The notes under the pieces: model-generated
What the model was told of the DNA's origin: nothing
The model's input: the letters and a program-made list of their open reading frames with translations, nothing else
The model's database searches: none
Origin: Bacillus sp. FJAT-14578
GTDB lineage: Bacteria; Bacillota; Bacilli; Bacillales; Bacillaceae_H
Direction: 5' to 3'
Assembly: GCF_000504165.1 (NCBI RefSeq)
Contig: NZ_AYSE01000017.1
Coordinates: 1-37,500, forward strand
DNA length: 37,500 nt
Translations under genes and position numbers: made by a program
Part shown: piece after piece, positions 10,660 through 20,715 of the stretch
Position numbering within the stretch: position 1 is the stretch's first letter
How the letters are laid out: each line of letters begins with the position of its first letter

Positions 10660-12198
10660 ATGACAACTAAGCGTGCTCTTATTAGTGTATCTGATAAAAA
10701 CGGTATTCTTGAGTTTGCTCAAGATTTAGTCAAACTAGGATATGAAATCATTTCTACTGGGGGAACGAAAAAAGTACTTCAGGAAAACAGTGTACCGGTC
10801 ATCGGTATTTCTGAAGTAACGGGCTTCCCAGAAATTCTAGATGGAAGAGTCAAAACATTGCACCCAAAAATCCACGGCGGCTTGTTGGCACTGCGTGCAA
10901 ATGAAGATCATCAACAACAGATTGCAGAACACGATATCACGCCAATTGACTTGGTCGTTGTCAATCTGTATCCATTCCAGCAAACGATTGAAAAGCCCGA
11001 TGTGACACTTGCAGATGCTATTGAAAACATTGATATCGGCGGTCCATCTATGTTGCGTTCAGCAGCTAAAAATTATCAATCTGTTACAGTAGCTGTTGAT
11101 CCGGCTGATTACAGTGTGATTGTTCAAGAGCTAACTGAGAACGGAACTGTTTCATTTGAAACGAATCAACGCCTGGCGGCAAAAGTTTTCCGCCATACAG
11201 CAGCTTATGATGCATTAATTGCTGAATACTTAACCAATATTACAGGAGAGACAAGCCCTGAAAAATTAACTGTTACATTCGATAAGTTACAAGGTCTTCG
11301 TTATGGTGAAAACCCTCATCAACAGGCAGCGTTTTATAAAAAACCATTAACACAAAAAGGTTCCATCGCAACTGCCGTACAATTGCATGGTAAGGAGCTT
11401 TCATATAACAATATTAATGATGCAAATGCGGCGCTGCAAATTGTAAAAGAGTTTGAGGGGCCTGCTGCTGTAGCGGTTAAACATATGAACCCTTGCGGTG
11501 TCGGAGTAGGCACAACGATTGAAGAGGCATACCAAAAAGCATTTGAAGCCGACCCAACATCCATCTTTGGGGGCATTATCGCAGCTAACCGTGAGATTGA
11601 TGGCGCAACAGCTGCTAAGATGCATGAAATCTTCTTGGAAATCATCATTGCCCCTTCGTTCACTCAAGAAGCATTGGATATTCTTACAGCTAAAAAGAAT
11701 CTGCGTCTATTAACGATTGATTTTGATCAAAACGAAAAGAGAGAGTTACAATTAACATCCATTAAAGGCGGTTTGCTTGTTCAAGAAGAAGACACGTTAG
11801 GATTTGAAGATGCAGAGGTTACTGTTCCGACAAAACGTCAGCCAACTGAACAAGAGTGGGCAGACTTAAAGCTTGCCTGGAAAGTGGTTAAGCATGTTAA
11901 ATCAAATGCAATCGTACTGGCAAAAGATGATATGACCATCGGTGTAGGCGCCGGTCAAATGAACCGTGTCGGCGCAGCGCAAATTGCTATCAACCAAGCA
12001 GGAGAAAAAGCACAAGGAGCCGCGCTGGGTTCAGATGCATTCTTCCCGATGAGCGATACGGTCGAAGCAGCGGCAAAAGCCGGTATTACAGCAATCATTC
12101 AGCCTGGCGGCTCGATTCGTGATGAGGATTCCATCCAAAAGGCAGATGAGTACGGAATCGCAATGGTATTCACAGGAATGAGACACTTCAAGCATTAA
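10660..12198 (+). CDS. purH: Bifunctional AICAR transformylase / IMP cyclohydrolase
   Basis: Last two steps to IMP: formylation of AICAR, then ring closure. 512 residues, standard length. The N-terminal methylglyoxal-synthase-like cyclohydrolase domain shows [25 protein letters not shown] and [17 protein letters not shown]. The C-terminal transformylase domain carries [10 protein letters not shown] and ends in [14 protein letters not shown] and [12 protein letters not shown] follows AGAGAGGGAAAATAAA. The 61-nt gap after purN holds no evident terminator. Confidence 0.98.
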   Translation: MTTKRALISVSDKNGILEFAQDLVKLGYEIISTGGTKKVLQENSVPVIGISEVTGFPEILDGRVKTLHPKIHGGLLALRANEDHQQQIAEHDITPIDLVVVNLYPFQQTIEKPDVTLADAIENIDIGGPSMLRSAAKNYQSVTVAVDPADYSVIVQELTENGTVSFETNQRLAAKVFRHTAAYDALIAEYLTNITGETSPEKLTVTFDKLQGLRYGENPHQQAAFYKKPLTQKGSIATAVQLHGKELSYNNINDANAALQIVKEFEGPAAVAVKHMNPCGVGVGTTIEEAYQKAFEADPTSIFGGIIAANREIDGATAAKMHEIFLEIIIAPSFTQEALDILTAKKNLRLLTIDFDQNEKRELQLTSIKGGLLVQEEDTLGFEDAEVTVPTKRQPTEQEWADLKLAWKVVKHVKSNAIVLAKDDMTIGVGAGQMNRVGAAQIAINQAGEKAQGAALGSDAFFPMSDTVEAAAKAGITAIIQPGGSIRDEDSIQKADEYGIAMVFTGMRHFKH

Positions 12199-13491
<1,293 letters not shown>

Positions 13492-13510
13492 GAAGTTGCA
13501 GTTTCCATAA

Positions 13511-13550
13511 AGGTCAAGGGAACTTCCAGCCACGGGGATTTCCTTGATCT
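13511..13550 (+). other. Structured 3' region after purD
   Basis: AGGTCAAGGGAA (13511-13522) pairs over 12 bp, with two G-U pairs, with TTTCCTTGATCT (13539-13550). The 16-nt loop contains GCCAC (13529-13533), complementary to GTGGC at 13560-13564, so a pseudoknot is possible. There is no T run. It resembles no motif I can name. Confidence 0.5.
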
Positions 13551-13607
13551 TCTGTTGATGTGGCGGGATTAACTCCCAAAGCCATCCCTTTTGAATCAAT
13601 CCATAAA

Positions 13608-13664
13608 AAAATGGACCGTCATGTAAGCCCTAGCACATCAAGGGTTCGATTGACGGTCCATTTT
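13608..13664. terminator. Bidirectional terminator between purD and the DUF2892 gene
   Basis: AAAATGGACCGTCA pairs perfectly with TGACGGTCCATTTT. A smaller CCCT/AGGG stem lies inside the loop. It has A-rich and T-rich ends, so it can act for purD on the plus strand and for the convergent minus-strand gene. Confidence 0.85.
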
Positions 13665-13750
13665 GCATAAAGCATAAAATTAATTATTCTTTGAATTGAT
13701 GGGATGAATTTTTTGTATTTGTCATGTTTTAAGAACAGTCAATTCTTGTC

Positions 13751-13999
13751 TCAAGAAGGATTGAAGGTCGTTTGTTCCTGCTGCTCATGGTGTTGATTGT
13801 TTTGATAATTCTCATATAAAAAGGTTAATGGACAAAAACGTGTAATTCCTTCACCGACTTTCATAGCCCCGACTATAGCGGCCAGCAAGTAAGATTCACG
13901 ATAAGGTCTTTTAGTAAAACGGGCGGTCGCCCATGTTAAGATGGTCAATCCAAAGGTAATGCGAACAAGTGCATTTATAATGCTGATATTTGGCTTCAT
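13751..13999 (-). CDS. DUF2892 family (YgaP-like) small membrane protein
   Basis: 82 residues. The start MKPNISIINALVRITFGLTI matches the inner-membrane DUF2892 pattern: an amphipathic start, one hydrophobic stretch at about 8-24, a basic patch (RFTKRPYRES), a second stretch at about 42-60 ending in the typical FCPLT, then a polar Gln/His/Glu-rich tail. The first ATG after AGGTGAT is chosen; the open frame upstream (to 14194) has no ribosome site and lies over the yerA start. It is divergent from yerA and convergent with purD. Function unknown. Confidence 0.85.
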   Translation of the reverse strand: MKPNISIINALVRITFGLTILTWATARFTKRPYRESYLLAAIVGAMKVGEGITRFCPLTFLYENYQNNQHHEQQEQTTFNPS

Positions 14000-14112
14000 T
14001 TTATCACCTATATTTGTATAATTTTTTGTAAAAATTTCACATATTATTTGGTGCTTTAAAACATAGAATGTGATACGATTAACATAACTATTACAACTAA
14101 GGAGGAATGTAC

Positions 14113-15855
14113 ATGCTCGATCAACGCTATCGTTGGAAAAATAAAAAGATCCGTGAGCATGTAGCGGTTTTGAATGGGCATAAGTCCCCCACACTGGTGT
14201 TGAAAAATGCTGTGTACTTAAATCAGGCTATAAGAAGTTGGTTGACAGCAAACATCTGGATTTATGACGACCGGATTGTATATGTGGGAAATGAAATGCC
14301 CAAGAGGCTGACAGACGCTGAAATAATCGACTGCCAAGGTTCATTCCTTGTGCCCGGTTACATCGAGCCTCACGTTCATCCTTTTCAGTTATATAATCCC
14401 CATTCTTTCGCACAATATGCATCCCAACATGGGACCACGACTCTTATAAATGACAATATGGTGCTCGCTTTGCATTTAGAAAAAAAGAAAGCGTTTTCTT
14501 TTTTGCGGGAAATGCGTATGACTCCTGCCACGATGTATTGGTGGTGCCGCTTTGATCCGCAAACGGAAATTGGTCATGAAGAAAGCATCTTTTCTCATGC
14601 GAACGTAAAATCTTGGCTTGAGCACGATGCCGTATTGCAAGGAGGGGAACTAACAGGATGGCCTAAGCTTCTATCGGGTGATGACTTAATGCTTCACTGG
14701 ATTCAAGAAGCGAAAAGAATGAGAAAACAAATTGAGGGACACTTTCCTGGGGCATCGGAAATGACGCTTGCTAAGCTTATGTTGTTGGGGGCGGACTGTG
14801 ACCATGAGGCGATGACCGGAGACGATGTATTGAAGAGATTGTTACAAGGATACTACGTCTCACTGCGTTATTCTTCCATCAGACCGGACTTGCCTAATTT
14901 GCTGGAGGAAGTTCAAAAGTTGGGAATTCAATACTATGATAAATTTATGATGACGACGGACGGTTCACCACCTTCCTTTTACGAAGAAGGTGTGTCAGAC
15001 CGGCTTATCAAAATTGCCATTGAGAAAGGAATTCCTATCATTGATGCTTACAATATGGCAACTATCAATATTGCACGTTACTATAATATAGAATATTTGC
15101 ATGGCAATATCGCTACAGGGCGTGTAGCGAATATCAACTTTTTAGAATCCAAGGAAAATCCGACTCCCGTATCTGTATTAGCAAAAGGAGAATGGGTTGT
15201 CAAAGACAGAGAAATCCAGAATGCTTTCAAATCGTTTCCATGGCAGGAATTTGACTTTTCACCCTTGAATTTAGAATGGGATTTAACGATGGACGACATG
15301 CAATTCTCCATGCCGTTAGGAATGCTGATGGAAAATGCCGTTATCATTAAACCATATTCAATTGGAATTGACATCTCTGTTGATGAAATACCTTGCTCTT
15401 ATGACGAGAGCTTTATGATGCTCATTGATCGTCATGGAAAGTGGCGCATCAATACCATTATTAAGGGCTTTGCTACAGATGTGTCAGGATTTGCGAGCTC
15501 ATTTTCTAATACGGGAGACATTGTCTTAATTGGAAAAAACAAAGAAGACATGATAAGAGCTTTTAATAGGATGAAAGAAATAGGCGGTGGCCTTGTATTG
15601 GCCGAGCATGGAGAAATCGTTTATGAAGTGCCGTTAACTCTAAATGGAATCATGTCGGATAAAACTGTAGAACAATTGATGGAAGAAGAAAAGCAGCTTA
15701 GCCGCCTATTAAGAGAAAGAGGATACCGCTATAGTGATCCCATCTATTCACTTTTGTTTTTTTCCTCTACTCATTTACCTTATATACGCATTACGCCAAA
15801 TGGAATTTATGATGTCATGAATAAAGTAGTATTGTTTCCGTCAATAATGCGTTAA
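14113..15855 (+). CDS. yerA: YerA-like adenine deaminase / amidohydrolase
   Basis: 580 residues, matching B. subtilis YerA along its whole length (start LDQRYRWKNKKIRE, end PYIRITPNGIYDVMNKVVLFPSIMR). It is an amidohydrolase of the adenine deaminase (Ade) type. The metal site is suggested by VPGYIEPHVHPFQLY near residue 85, EGHFPGAS and DCDHEAMTGDD; a C-terminal adenine deaminase domain contains RHGKWRINTIIKGFA and SFSNTGDIVLIGKN. Predicted reaction: adenine to hypoxanthine plus ammonia, which fits purine salvage beside the pur operon, but activity is inferred. The start is the ATG 7 nt after AAGGAGG; an ATG at 14107 abuts that site. Confidence 0.94.
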   Translation: MLDQRYRWKNKKIREHVAVLNGHKSPTLVLKNAVYLNQAIRSWLTANIWIYDDRIVYVGNEMPKRLTDAEIIDCQGSFLVPGYIEPHVHPFQLYNPHSFAQYASQHGTTTLINDNMVLALHLEKKKAFSFLREMRMTPATMYWWCRFDPQTEIGHEESIFSHANVKSWLEHDAVLQGGELTGWPKLLSGDDLMLHWIQEAKRMRKQIEGHFPGASEMTLAKLMLLGADCDHEAMTGDDVLKRLLQGYYVSLRYSSIRPDLPNLLEEVQKLGIQYYDKFMMTTDGSPPSFYEEGVSDRLIKIAIEKGIPIIDAYNMATINIARYYNIEYLHGNIATGRVANINFLESKENPTPVSVLAKGEWVVKDREIQNAFKSFPWQEFDFSPLNLEWDLTMDDMQFSMPLGMLMENAVIIKPYSIGIDISVDEIPCSYDESFMMLIDRHGKWRINTIIKGFATDVSGFASSFSNTGDIVLIGKNKEDMIRAFNRMKEIGGGLVLAEHGEIVYEVPLTLNGIMSDKTVEQLMEEEKQLSRLLRERGYRYSDPIYSLLFFSSTHLPYIRITPNGIYDVMNKVVLFPSIMR

Positions 15856-15894
15856 AATATAAAAGTGAAAACGGATAAAAAGGTTGTGCCTGCC

Positions 15895-16935
15895 GTGAAA
15901 AAATATTTAATTTGTTTGAGCTTACTAGGGGTGCTCGCAGGTTGTCAAACCGAGGAAAAGCCCGTTGTAAAAGAAGAGAAAGCGGCACCGGAAGTGAGTG
16001 AGCCGGAGGGGGCAATCGATACGTATCAGTTTCCGTTGACAGGAGAGCAAGCAAATCAAGCCGTAACAGATCGTCCGGTTGCTGTGATGATTAATAATCA
16101 TCCGAAGGCAAGACCACAAGCTGGATTGCAAGAGGCGGATATTGTTTATGAAGCGTTAGCGGAAGGGGACATTACAAGGTTTCTAGCCATCTTCCATAGC
16201 CAAAACCCTTCATTTATCGGTCCTATCAGAAGTGCAAGAGACTATTATATTGACTTAAGCAGCGGCTATGATGCATTGTATATATGTCATGGCTGGAGTC
16301 CGGAAGCTAAGGAAATATTGGAATCCGGAACGGTTGACTATTTGAATGGTTTGTTTTATGATGGCATTCTCTTTGAAAGAGCCTCATTTAAAAAGGCGCC
16401 TCATAATTCGTACATCTCCTATGAAAACATCTTGAAGGGCGCAGAGCTGAAAGGTTACGAAATGAAGGAGCAGGTAGAACCTCTTCTGTTTTATGAAGAT
16501 TTTCCTGGAATTGAAGGGGAAGCGGCTCAGAGGATTAGTATTGCGTATTCGAAAGGGTCTATCTCAAAAGTAGAATACGTGTATAATAATAAAGATGAAC
16601 GCTATGATCGATTTACCAGCAATGAACAGCTTATTGATTATCATACAAAAACACCTGTACAGGTAGATAATCTTTTTATTGTAGAGATGGATCATCAAAT
16701 TATAGACCAAGTTGGAAGACGTGACATTGATTTAATTTCAGGAGGAAGAGGATATTTAATTCAAAAAGGAAAAGCTCAGGCAGTCCAATGGGAAAACAAG
16801 GACGGTAAAATTCTCCCTTATAAAGATGGGAGCCTAGTTCCTCTTCTAAAAGGGAACACATGGATTAATATTGTTCCATCTTCACCTGGTATAAATGATA
16901 TGGTGTCTATTCAAAGTGATGAAAAAGGAGTTTGA
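15895..16935 (+). CDS. yerB: YerB-like DUF3048 lipoprotein
   Basis: 346 residues from the GTG giving MKKYLICLSLLGVLAGC: a lipoprotein signal with an LAGC lipobox, cysteine at residue 17, then an acidic linker. The DUF3048 N-terminal domain shows RPVAVMINNHPKARPQAGL and ADIVYEALAEGDITRFLAIF; a second DUF3048 domain follows. Expected to sit on the outer face of the membrane; role unknown. AAAAAGG lies 11 nt upstream of the chosen start. A GTG at 15865 would add 10 residues and keep the signal. Confidence 0.92.
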   Translation: MKKYLICLSLLGVLAGCQTEEKPVVKEEKAAPEVSEPEGAIDTYQFPLTGEQANQAVTDRPVAVMINNHPKARPQAGLQEADIVYEALAEGDITRFLAIFHSQNPSFIGPIRSARDYYIDLSSGYDALYICHGWSPEAKEILESGTVDYLNGLFYDGILFERASFKKAPHNSYISYENILKGAELKGYEMKEQVEPLLFYEDFPGIEGEAAQRISIAYSKGSISKVEYVYNNKDERYDRFTSNEQLIDYHTKTPVQVDNLFIVEMDHQIIDQVGRRDIDLISGGRGYLIQKGKAQAVQWENKDGKILPYKDGSLVPLLKGNTWINIVPSSPGINDMVSIQSDEKGV

Positions 16936-16939
16936 GTTC

Positions 16940-17248
16940 ATGCAGATTGATAAACTTCGCGGAAAAGAGTTAGACCAGTTATGTAAGGCGGTATTATCGT
17001 TAAATGATATTGAAGAATGCTATCGCTTTTTTGATGACCTGTGTACAGTAAATGAAATTCAATCCCTGGCACAGCGACTGGAAGTAGCCCGTATGCTTCG
17101 AGAAGGGAATACCTATCATAAAATCGAAACAGAGACGGGTGCGAGTACGGCAACGATTTCCCGTGTGAAGCGCTGCTTAAACTACGGAAGCGATGCCTAT
17201 GAAATGGTACTTGAACGCGTTTCTTCAGATGATAATAAAAAGAAATAA
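16940..17248 (+). CDS. yerC: YerC/YecD family TrpR-related DNA-binding protein
   Basis: 102 residues, very close to B. subtilis YerC. The Trp-repressor-like core is QSLAQRLEVARMLREG followed by the helix-turn-helix TYHKIETETGASTATISRVK. It is a likely transcription regulator; the ligand and targets are not evident from the sequence. The start is the ATG after AAAAAGGAG inside the end of yerB, 4 nt past its stop, so yerA-yerB-yerC probably form one unit. A palindromic repeat that could terminate transcription starts 5 nt after its stop. Confidence 0.95.
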   Translation: MQIDKLRGKELDQLCKAVLSLNDIEECYRFFDDLCTVNEIQSLAQRLEVARMLREGNTYHKIETETGASTATISRVKRCLNYGSDAYEMVLERVSSDDNKKK

Positions 17249-17253
17249 AAAAA

Positions 17254-17390
17254 GAGGATGGGTCAAAAGGGTAAAAAGAAACCCTTTTGGCCCATCCTAC
17301 TGAAAGACCCCGTTACAAAATCCAGGATTTTGTAACGGGGTCTTTCAGTAAAAAAACAGTTCTTGTGATTTGCTAGAGACTTATGAAACA
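17254..17390 (+). repeat. Two-hairpin palindromic element, copy 1 (3' of yerC)
   Basis: Hairpin 1: GAGGATGGGTCAAAAGGGT with its near-perfect complement ending at 17298. Hairpin 2: 17300-17348 is a 49-nt perfect palindrome (CTGAAAGACCCCGTTACAAA... and complement). A shared tail follows (TAAAAAAACAGTTCTTGTGATTT, then GAGACTTATG). Similar copies lie after glyQS and ligA. It probably serves as the yerC terminator. A MITE-like origin is inferred; no transposase is present. Confidence 0.75.
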
Positions 17391-17407
17391 ATCTGATTCT
17401 TTTCGAT

Positions 17408-17454
17408 GAAACGCCGTAGGAATCCTGTAGATGCAAAGATTCCTACGGCGTTTC
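17408..17454 (+). repeat. 17-bp perfect inverted repeat, GAATC-loop-GATTC family, copy 1
   Basis: GAAACGCCGTAGGAATC and its exact complement flank a 13-nt loop (CTGTAGATGCAAA). It resembles the hairpin after rocA: both have CGCC in the outer stem, GAATC/GATTC next to the loop, and loops ending in AAA. The middle of the stem differs but stays paired. The T run is weak. Confidence 0.65.
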
Positions 17455-17529
17455 ATGTAATTGAGATGTATTTATAAACAGGATTGTTTTTAGGCAAATG
17501 GCCGATTTTCGTGTAGACCAGAAAATAAA

Positions 17530-17559
17530 TTGACTATTTTAAATTATCTGTTATATAAT
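17530..17559 (+). promoter_or_regulatory. Sigma-A promoter of the 45-codon gene
   Basis: TTGACT (17530-17535) and a perfect TATAAT (17554-17559) with 18-nt spacing. The start would be near 17566, about 40 nt before the ATG. Confidence 0.82.
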
Positions 17560-17606
17560 ATGGTAAATATTAATAAACTGTTATAAAACAGAAAGGGGTA
17601 AATGAT

Positions 17607-17744
17607 ATGGAAATGTATACAAAGGCGTACAATATGTATATGGAAAAATGTGAAAAGTTTGGTTTGGAGGGGATTGATTTCATTGAGTTTATTCGAAATA
17701 CGACAACAGAACAAATTCAAAATATGCTAGGTGATATACATTAA
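17607..17744 (+). CDS. Small protein of 45 residues, unknown
   Basis: Begins MEMYTKAYNMYMEKCEKFGL and ends in IQNMLGDIH; acidic and probably helical, with one cysteine, no signal or membrane segment. The ATG is 8 nt after GAAAGGGG. The gene has its own consensus promoter and a strong terminator 50 nt after the stop, so it is a complete transcription unit. A second mini-frame, MNSDVEALR (17764-17793), has GGAGTGG upstream and ends at the foot of the terminator. I do not recognise the family. It could be a small regulator or an RNA gene with a chance frame; the good ribosome site favours a protein. Confidence 0.6.
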   Translation: MEMYTKAYNMYMEKCEKFGLEGIDFIEFIRNTTTEQIQNMLGDIH

Positions 17745-17792
17745 ATACATTGGAGTGGAAAATATGAATAGTGATGTCGAGGCCCTGCGATG

Positions 17793-17835
17793 AAGCCGTC
17801 TGTTTATCTTGCTGATAAAAACAGGCGGTTTTTTG
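17793..17835 (+). terminator. Intrinsic terminator after the 45-codon gene
   Basis: AAGCCGTCTGTTT pairs with AAACAGGCGGTTT (one G-U pair), followed by TTTTTTGC. It ends the small transcription unit that starts near 17566. Confidence 0.88.
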
Positions 17836-17934
17836 CTTATAGAGGATCAATGGGTAAGGGGAGTGTACAGACCGTTGGTAAAGCTAAAAAGCTGTTCTAT
17901 AAATCCCCAATACATAATAAAAAAGCTGTTTTAA

Positions 17935-18148
17935 TGAAAAACCCCGTCACTAGATCCTCAATTTTACCAGGTTTGCATGGCGGGCCTTGTTTGAGTGGCT
18001 GTCCCACAAGTTTTAAACAGGCGATAAAAATGATTTTTTACTGAAAGGGACCCGTCACGGAATCCTTGATTTTAATGGATTTTCATGACGGGTCCTTTCA
18101 GGAGGATGACTCAAAAGGTCTGTTTTTTAGACCTTTTGAGTCATCCTC
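17935..18148 (-). repeat. Two-hairpin palindromic element, copy 2 (3' of glyQS)
   Basis: Read on the minus strand: hairpin 1 (GAGGATGACTCAAAAGGTCT and its perfect complement, 18102-18148) begins 7 nt after the glyQS stop. Hairpin 2 (CTGAAAGGACCCGTCATG and complement, 18041-18101) comes next, then TAAAAAATCATTTTTATCGC and TGTGGGACAGCCACTC. A second, weaker hairpin-2 copy lies at 17935-17985. Same order as copies 1 and 3. It likely ends glyQS transcription. Confidence 0.75.
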
Positions 18149-18155
18149 TTATTGA

Positions 18156-19538
18156 TTAAAACTGTGTTGCTTCCTCAATAAGTGCTTTTAACTCACTGAT
18201 AGGTACACGTTTTTGTTCCATTGTGTCACGATTACGAATCGTCACTTGTTGATCTTCCAATGAATCAAAGTCAAAAGTGATACAGAATGGCGTACCGATT
18301 TCATCATGACGGCGGTAACGTTTCCCGATAGAACCAGCTTCATCAAAGTCTACCATGAAGTGTTTCGCTAAATCTTCAAACACGGCTCTCGCTTCATCAG
18401 AAAGTTTTTTAGAAAGCGGAAGCACTGCCGCTTTGAAAGGAGCTAAAGCAGGGTGCAGGTGCATCACTGTACGAGATGTCCCATCTTCTAATGCCTCTTC
18501 TTCATATGCATCAAGCAAGAATGCCAATGTAACGCGGTCAGCACCTAAAGACGGCTCGATGCAATAAGGGATGTAGCGCTCATTTGTTTCTTGGTCAATG
18601 TATTGGAAATCTTCTCCAGAGTGCTCCATATGTTGCTTTAAATCGTAGTCGGTACGGGAAGCAACACCCCAAAGTTCTCCCCAGCCGAACGGGAATTTGT
18701 ATTCAAAGTCTGTTGTTGCGTTACTGTAATGAGATAACTCGTCATCGGAATGGTCGCGAAGGCGGATGTTTTCTCCAGTTAAACCAAGAGATAACAACCA
18801 GTTATGGCAGTACTCTTTCCAGTAGTTGAACCATTCGATTTCTTGCCCCGGCTTACAGAAGAACTCCAGCTCCATTTGTTCAAATTCGCGAGTTCTAAAT
18901 GTAAAGTTACCCGGTGTAATTTCGTTACGGAAGCTCTTTCCGATTTGGGCGATACCAAACGGAAGCTTTTTGCGCATGGAGCGTTGAACATTTTTAAAGT
19001 TTACGAAGATACCTTGTGCTGTTTCAGGACGCAAGTAAATTTCGTTCGCTGATGTTTCTGTTACCCCTTGATGCGTTTTAAACATCAAGTTGAATTGGCG
19101 GATTTCGGTAAAGTTATCAGATCCGCACTCTGGGCACTTGATGTCGTGTTCCTTAATCAAATTCATCATTTGATCGAAAGAAAGTCCGTCTACAATCATT
19201 TCGATATCTTTTTCTTGCAGTTTTTCTTCAATTAATTTATCGGCGCGGTGACGGGCTTTACAGTTTTTGCAGTCAATCATCGGGTCATTGAAATTTCCTA
19301 AGTGACCGGAAGCTTCCCATGCTTTCGGGTTCATTAAAATGGCTGCATCCAATCCTACATTGTATGGAGATTCCTGAATGAATTTTTTCCACCAAGCTTT
19401 TTTGACGTTGTTCTTTAATTCGACGCCAAGTGGACCGTAATCCCATGTATTCGCAAGTCCCCCGTAAATTTCTGAACCTTGAAAGATAAAGCCGCGATGT
19501 TTTGCGTGAGACACAATTTGTTCCATTGAAACTGACAT
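18156..19538 (-). CDS. glyQS: Glycine-tRNA ligase, single-chain class II type
   Basis: 460 residues, the homodimeric type found in many Bacillus and Staphylococcus, not the two-gene GlyQ/GlyS type of B. subtilis. It charges tRNA(Gly) with glycine. Visible are [19 protein letters not shown] near residue 26 (motif 1 area), a CxxC...CxxC insertion (DCKNCKA and KCPECGSD), motif 2 in [19 protein letters not shown], motif 3 in [13 protein letters not shown], and a C-terminal anticodon-binding domain from about 360. The start is the ATG 8 nt after AAGGAGG. It is regulated by the T-box leader upstream and divergent from pcrB. Confidence 0.97.
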   Translation of the reverse strand: MSVSMEQIVSHAKHRGFIFQGSEIYGGLANTWDYGPLGVELKNNVKKAWWKKFIQESPYNVGLDAAILMNPKAWEASGHLGNFNDPMIDCKNCKARHRADKLIEEKLQEKDIEMIVDGLSFDQMMNLIKEHDIKCPECGSDNFTEIRQFNLMFKTHQGVTETSANEIYLRPETAQGIFVNFKNVQRSMRKKLPFGIAQIGKSFRNEITPGNFTFRTREFEQMELEFFCKPGQEIEWFNYWKEYCHNWLLSLGLTGENIRLRDHSDDELSHYSNATTDFEYKFPFGWGELWGVASRTDYDLKQHMEHSGEDFQYIDQETNERYIPYCIEPSLGADRVTLAFLLDAYEEEALEDGTSRTVMHLHPALAPFKAAVLPLSKKLSDEARAVFEDLAKHFMVDFDEAGSIGKRYRRHDEIGTPFCITFDFDSLEDQQVTIRNRDTMEQKRVPISELKALIEEATQF

Positions 19539-19588
19539 GTTTTTTTCCTCCTTCAATCAAATTAGGGAATAACCAGAATGAAAACAAC

Positions 19589-19815
19589 AAAAAAATCCCC
19601 CATCCCACAGGCATAATGCCCAGGGACGAGAGATTGTTTCCCGCGGTTCCACCCTGTTTGATACATGAATGACATGTATCCTCTTTTCAGAAGCATACTC
19701 CAGACTGCCTTTTCTCTAAATCTTTCTCTGGGCTCTCACCATCCCCAGATCGCTTAACGTTGAAGAGGATTTAGATACTATTGGTCCTTCACAGTATGAT
19801 ATGGTATCGATTTTT
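19589..19815 (-). promoter_or_regulatory. Glycine T-box leader of glyQS
   Basis: On the minus strand the leader contains the T-box AGGGTGGAACCGCGG (19641-19655) with the antiterminator bulge sequence TGGAACC. It is followed by a terminator: TCCC-TG-GGCAT-T-ATGCC-TGT-GGGA, then a T run at 19589-19595. The specifier is read as GGC (19707-19709) in GAAAAGGCAGTCTGGAGTA, the same setting as the GGC specifier of the B. subtilis glyQS leader. Uncharged tRNA(Gly) should favour read-through into glyQS. Confidence 0.95.
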
Positions 19816-19821
19816 GTCTTT

Positions 19822-19850
19822 ATATTAGCACATTCATTTTAACTAAACAA
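19822..19850 (-). promoter_or_regulatory. Promoter of the glyQS T-box transcript
   Basis: On the minus strand TTGTTT (19845-19850) and TAATAT (19822-19827) are spaced by 17 nt, placing the start near 19815 at the head of the T-box leader. Confidence 0.72.
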
Positions 19851-19954
19851 GCGCTGTTATATGAATCCGTATAAATAGTTTGCCGAGCTTTGAAGCTTGA
19901 ATGATTGTTTTGATACATCTCTAATCATTTATGGAGTTTATATAGGATTAGCTT

Positions 19955-19983
19955 TCGTATATGAAAGGCAGTTTTGCTATAAT
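19955..19983 (+). promoter_or_regulatory. Extended -10 promoter of pcrB
   Basis: A perfect TATAAT (19978-19983) is preceded by TGC, giving an extended -10. The -35 region at the 17-nt spacing is poor (TCGTAT). It lies 34 nt before the pcrB ATG and would drive pcrB-pcrA-ligA. Confidence 0.7.
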
Positions 19984-20016
19984 GTTGTAATGGAGCAACG
20001 AATGGAGGGTAACTTT

Positions 20017-20712
20017 ATGTATGATATTAAAGAGTGGAGACACGTTTTTAAATTAGATCCCAATAAAGACATTTCCGATGAAGAGTTGGAACTCGTTTGC
20101 GAGTCGGGGACAGACGCAGTCATAGTGGGGGGGACGGATGGTGTAACATTGGATAATGTCCTAAACTTGCTTGCCCGTATTCGGCGTTATACGGTTCCTT
20201 GCGCATTGGAAGTTTCGACGATTGAATCGGTGACTCCGGGTTTCGACTTTTACTTCATCCCCACCGTGTTAAACAGCGGTAAGCGTGATTGGATTGTAGG
20301 GTTGCATCATGAAGCGATGAAAGAATACGGAGATATTATGAACTGGGAAGAAATTCTTGTCGAAGGGTATTGTATTTTGAACGAAGACTGTAAGGCTGCG
20401 AAAGTAACAGAAGCCAACGCCCGTTTAACGGAAGAGGATGTATTGGCTTATGCCCACATGGCAGAGCGTATGTTTCACCTGCCTGTCTTTTATTTGGAAT
20501 ACAGTGGTACGTACGGAGACCCGATGCTGGTCAAACAGGTAAAAAACAGCTTAGAGCATACCCAGTTGTTTTACGGCGGAGGAATTAAAACCGTTGAGCA
20601 AGCGGCAGAGATGGCGGCGGCGTCTCATACAGTCGTTGTAGGAAATGTCGTATATACCGATTTATCTACTGCTTTACAAACTGTACAGGCAGTAAAAAAT
20701 GCGTTACGATAA
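20017..20712 (+). CDS. pcrB: Heptaprenylglyceryl phosphate synthase
   Basis: TIM-barrel prenyltransferase, 231 residues. It attaches a heptaprenyl chain to glycerol-1-phosphate, as in B. subtilis PcrB, at the membrane surface. Family features: [20 protein letters not shown] at the start, [15 protein letters not shown], the [12 protein letters not shown] segment (about 165-176) and the phosphate-binding [17 protein letters not shown]. The start is the ATG after TGGAGGGT. Operon head with pcrA. Confidence 0.96.
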   Translation: MYDIKEWRHVFKLDPNKDISDEELELVCESGTDAVIVGGTDGVTLDNVLNLLARIRRYTVPCALEVSTIESVTPGFDFYFIPTVLNSGKRDWIVGLHHEAMKEYGDIMNWEEILVEGYCILNEDCKAAKVTEANARLTEEDVLAYAHMAERMFHLPVFYLEYSGTYGDPMLVKQVKNSLEHTQLFYGGGIKTVEQAAEMAAASHTVVVGNVVYTDLSTALQTVQAVKNALR

Positions 20713-20715
20713 ATA

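Noticed and set aside
14000..14194. Longer start for the DUF2892 protein (147 residues)
   Set aside because: The extra part covers the divergent yerA start and lacks a ribosome site; the ATG at 13999 has AGGTGAT and gives the full family domain.
17790..18044. 84-codon open frame on the plus strand
   Set aside because: It begins inside a terminator stem and runs through the inverted repeats 3' of glyQS; no ribosome site and no family likeness.
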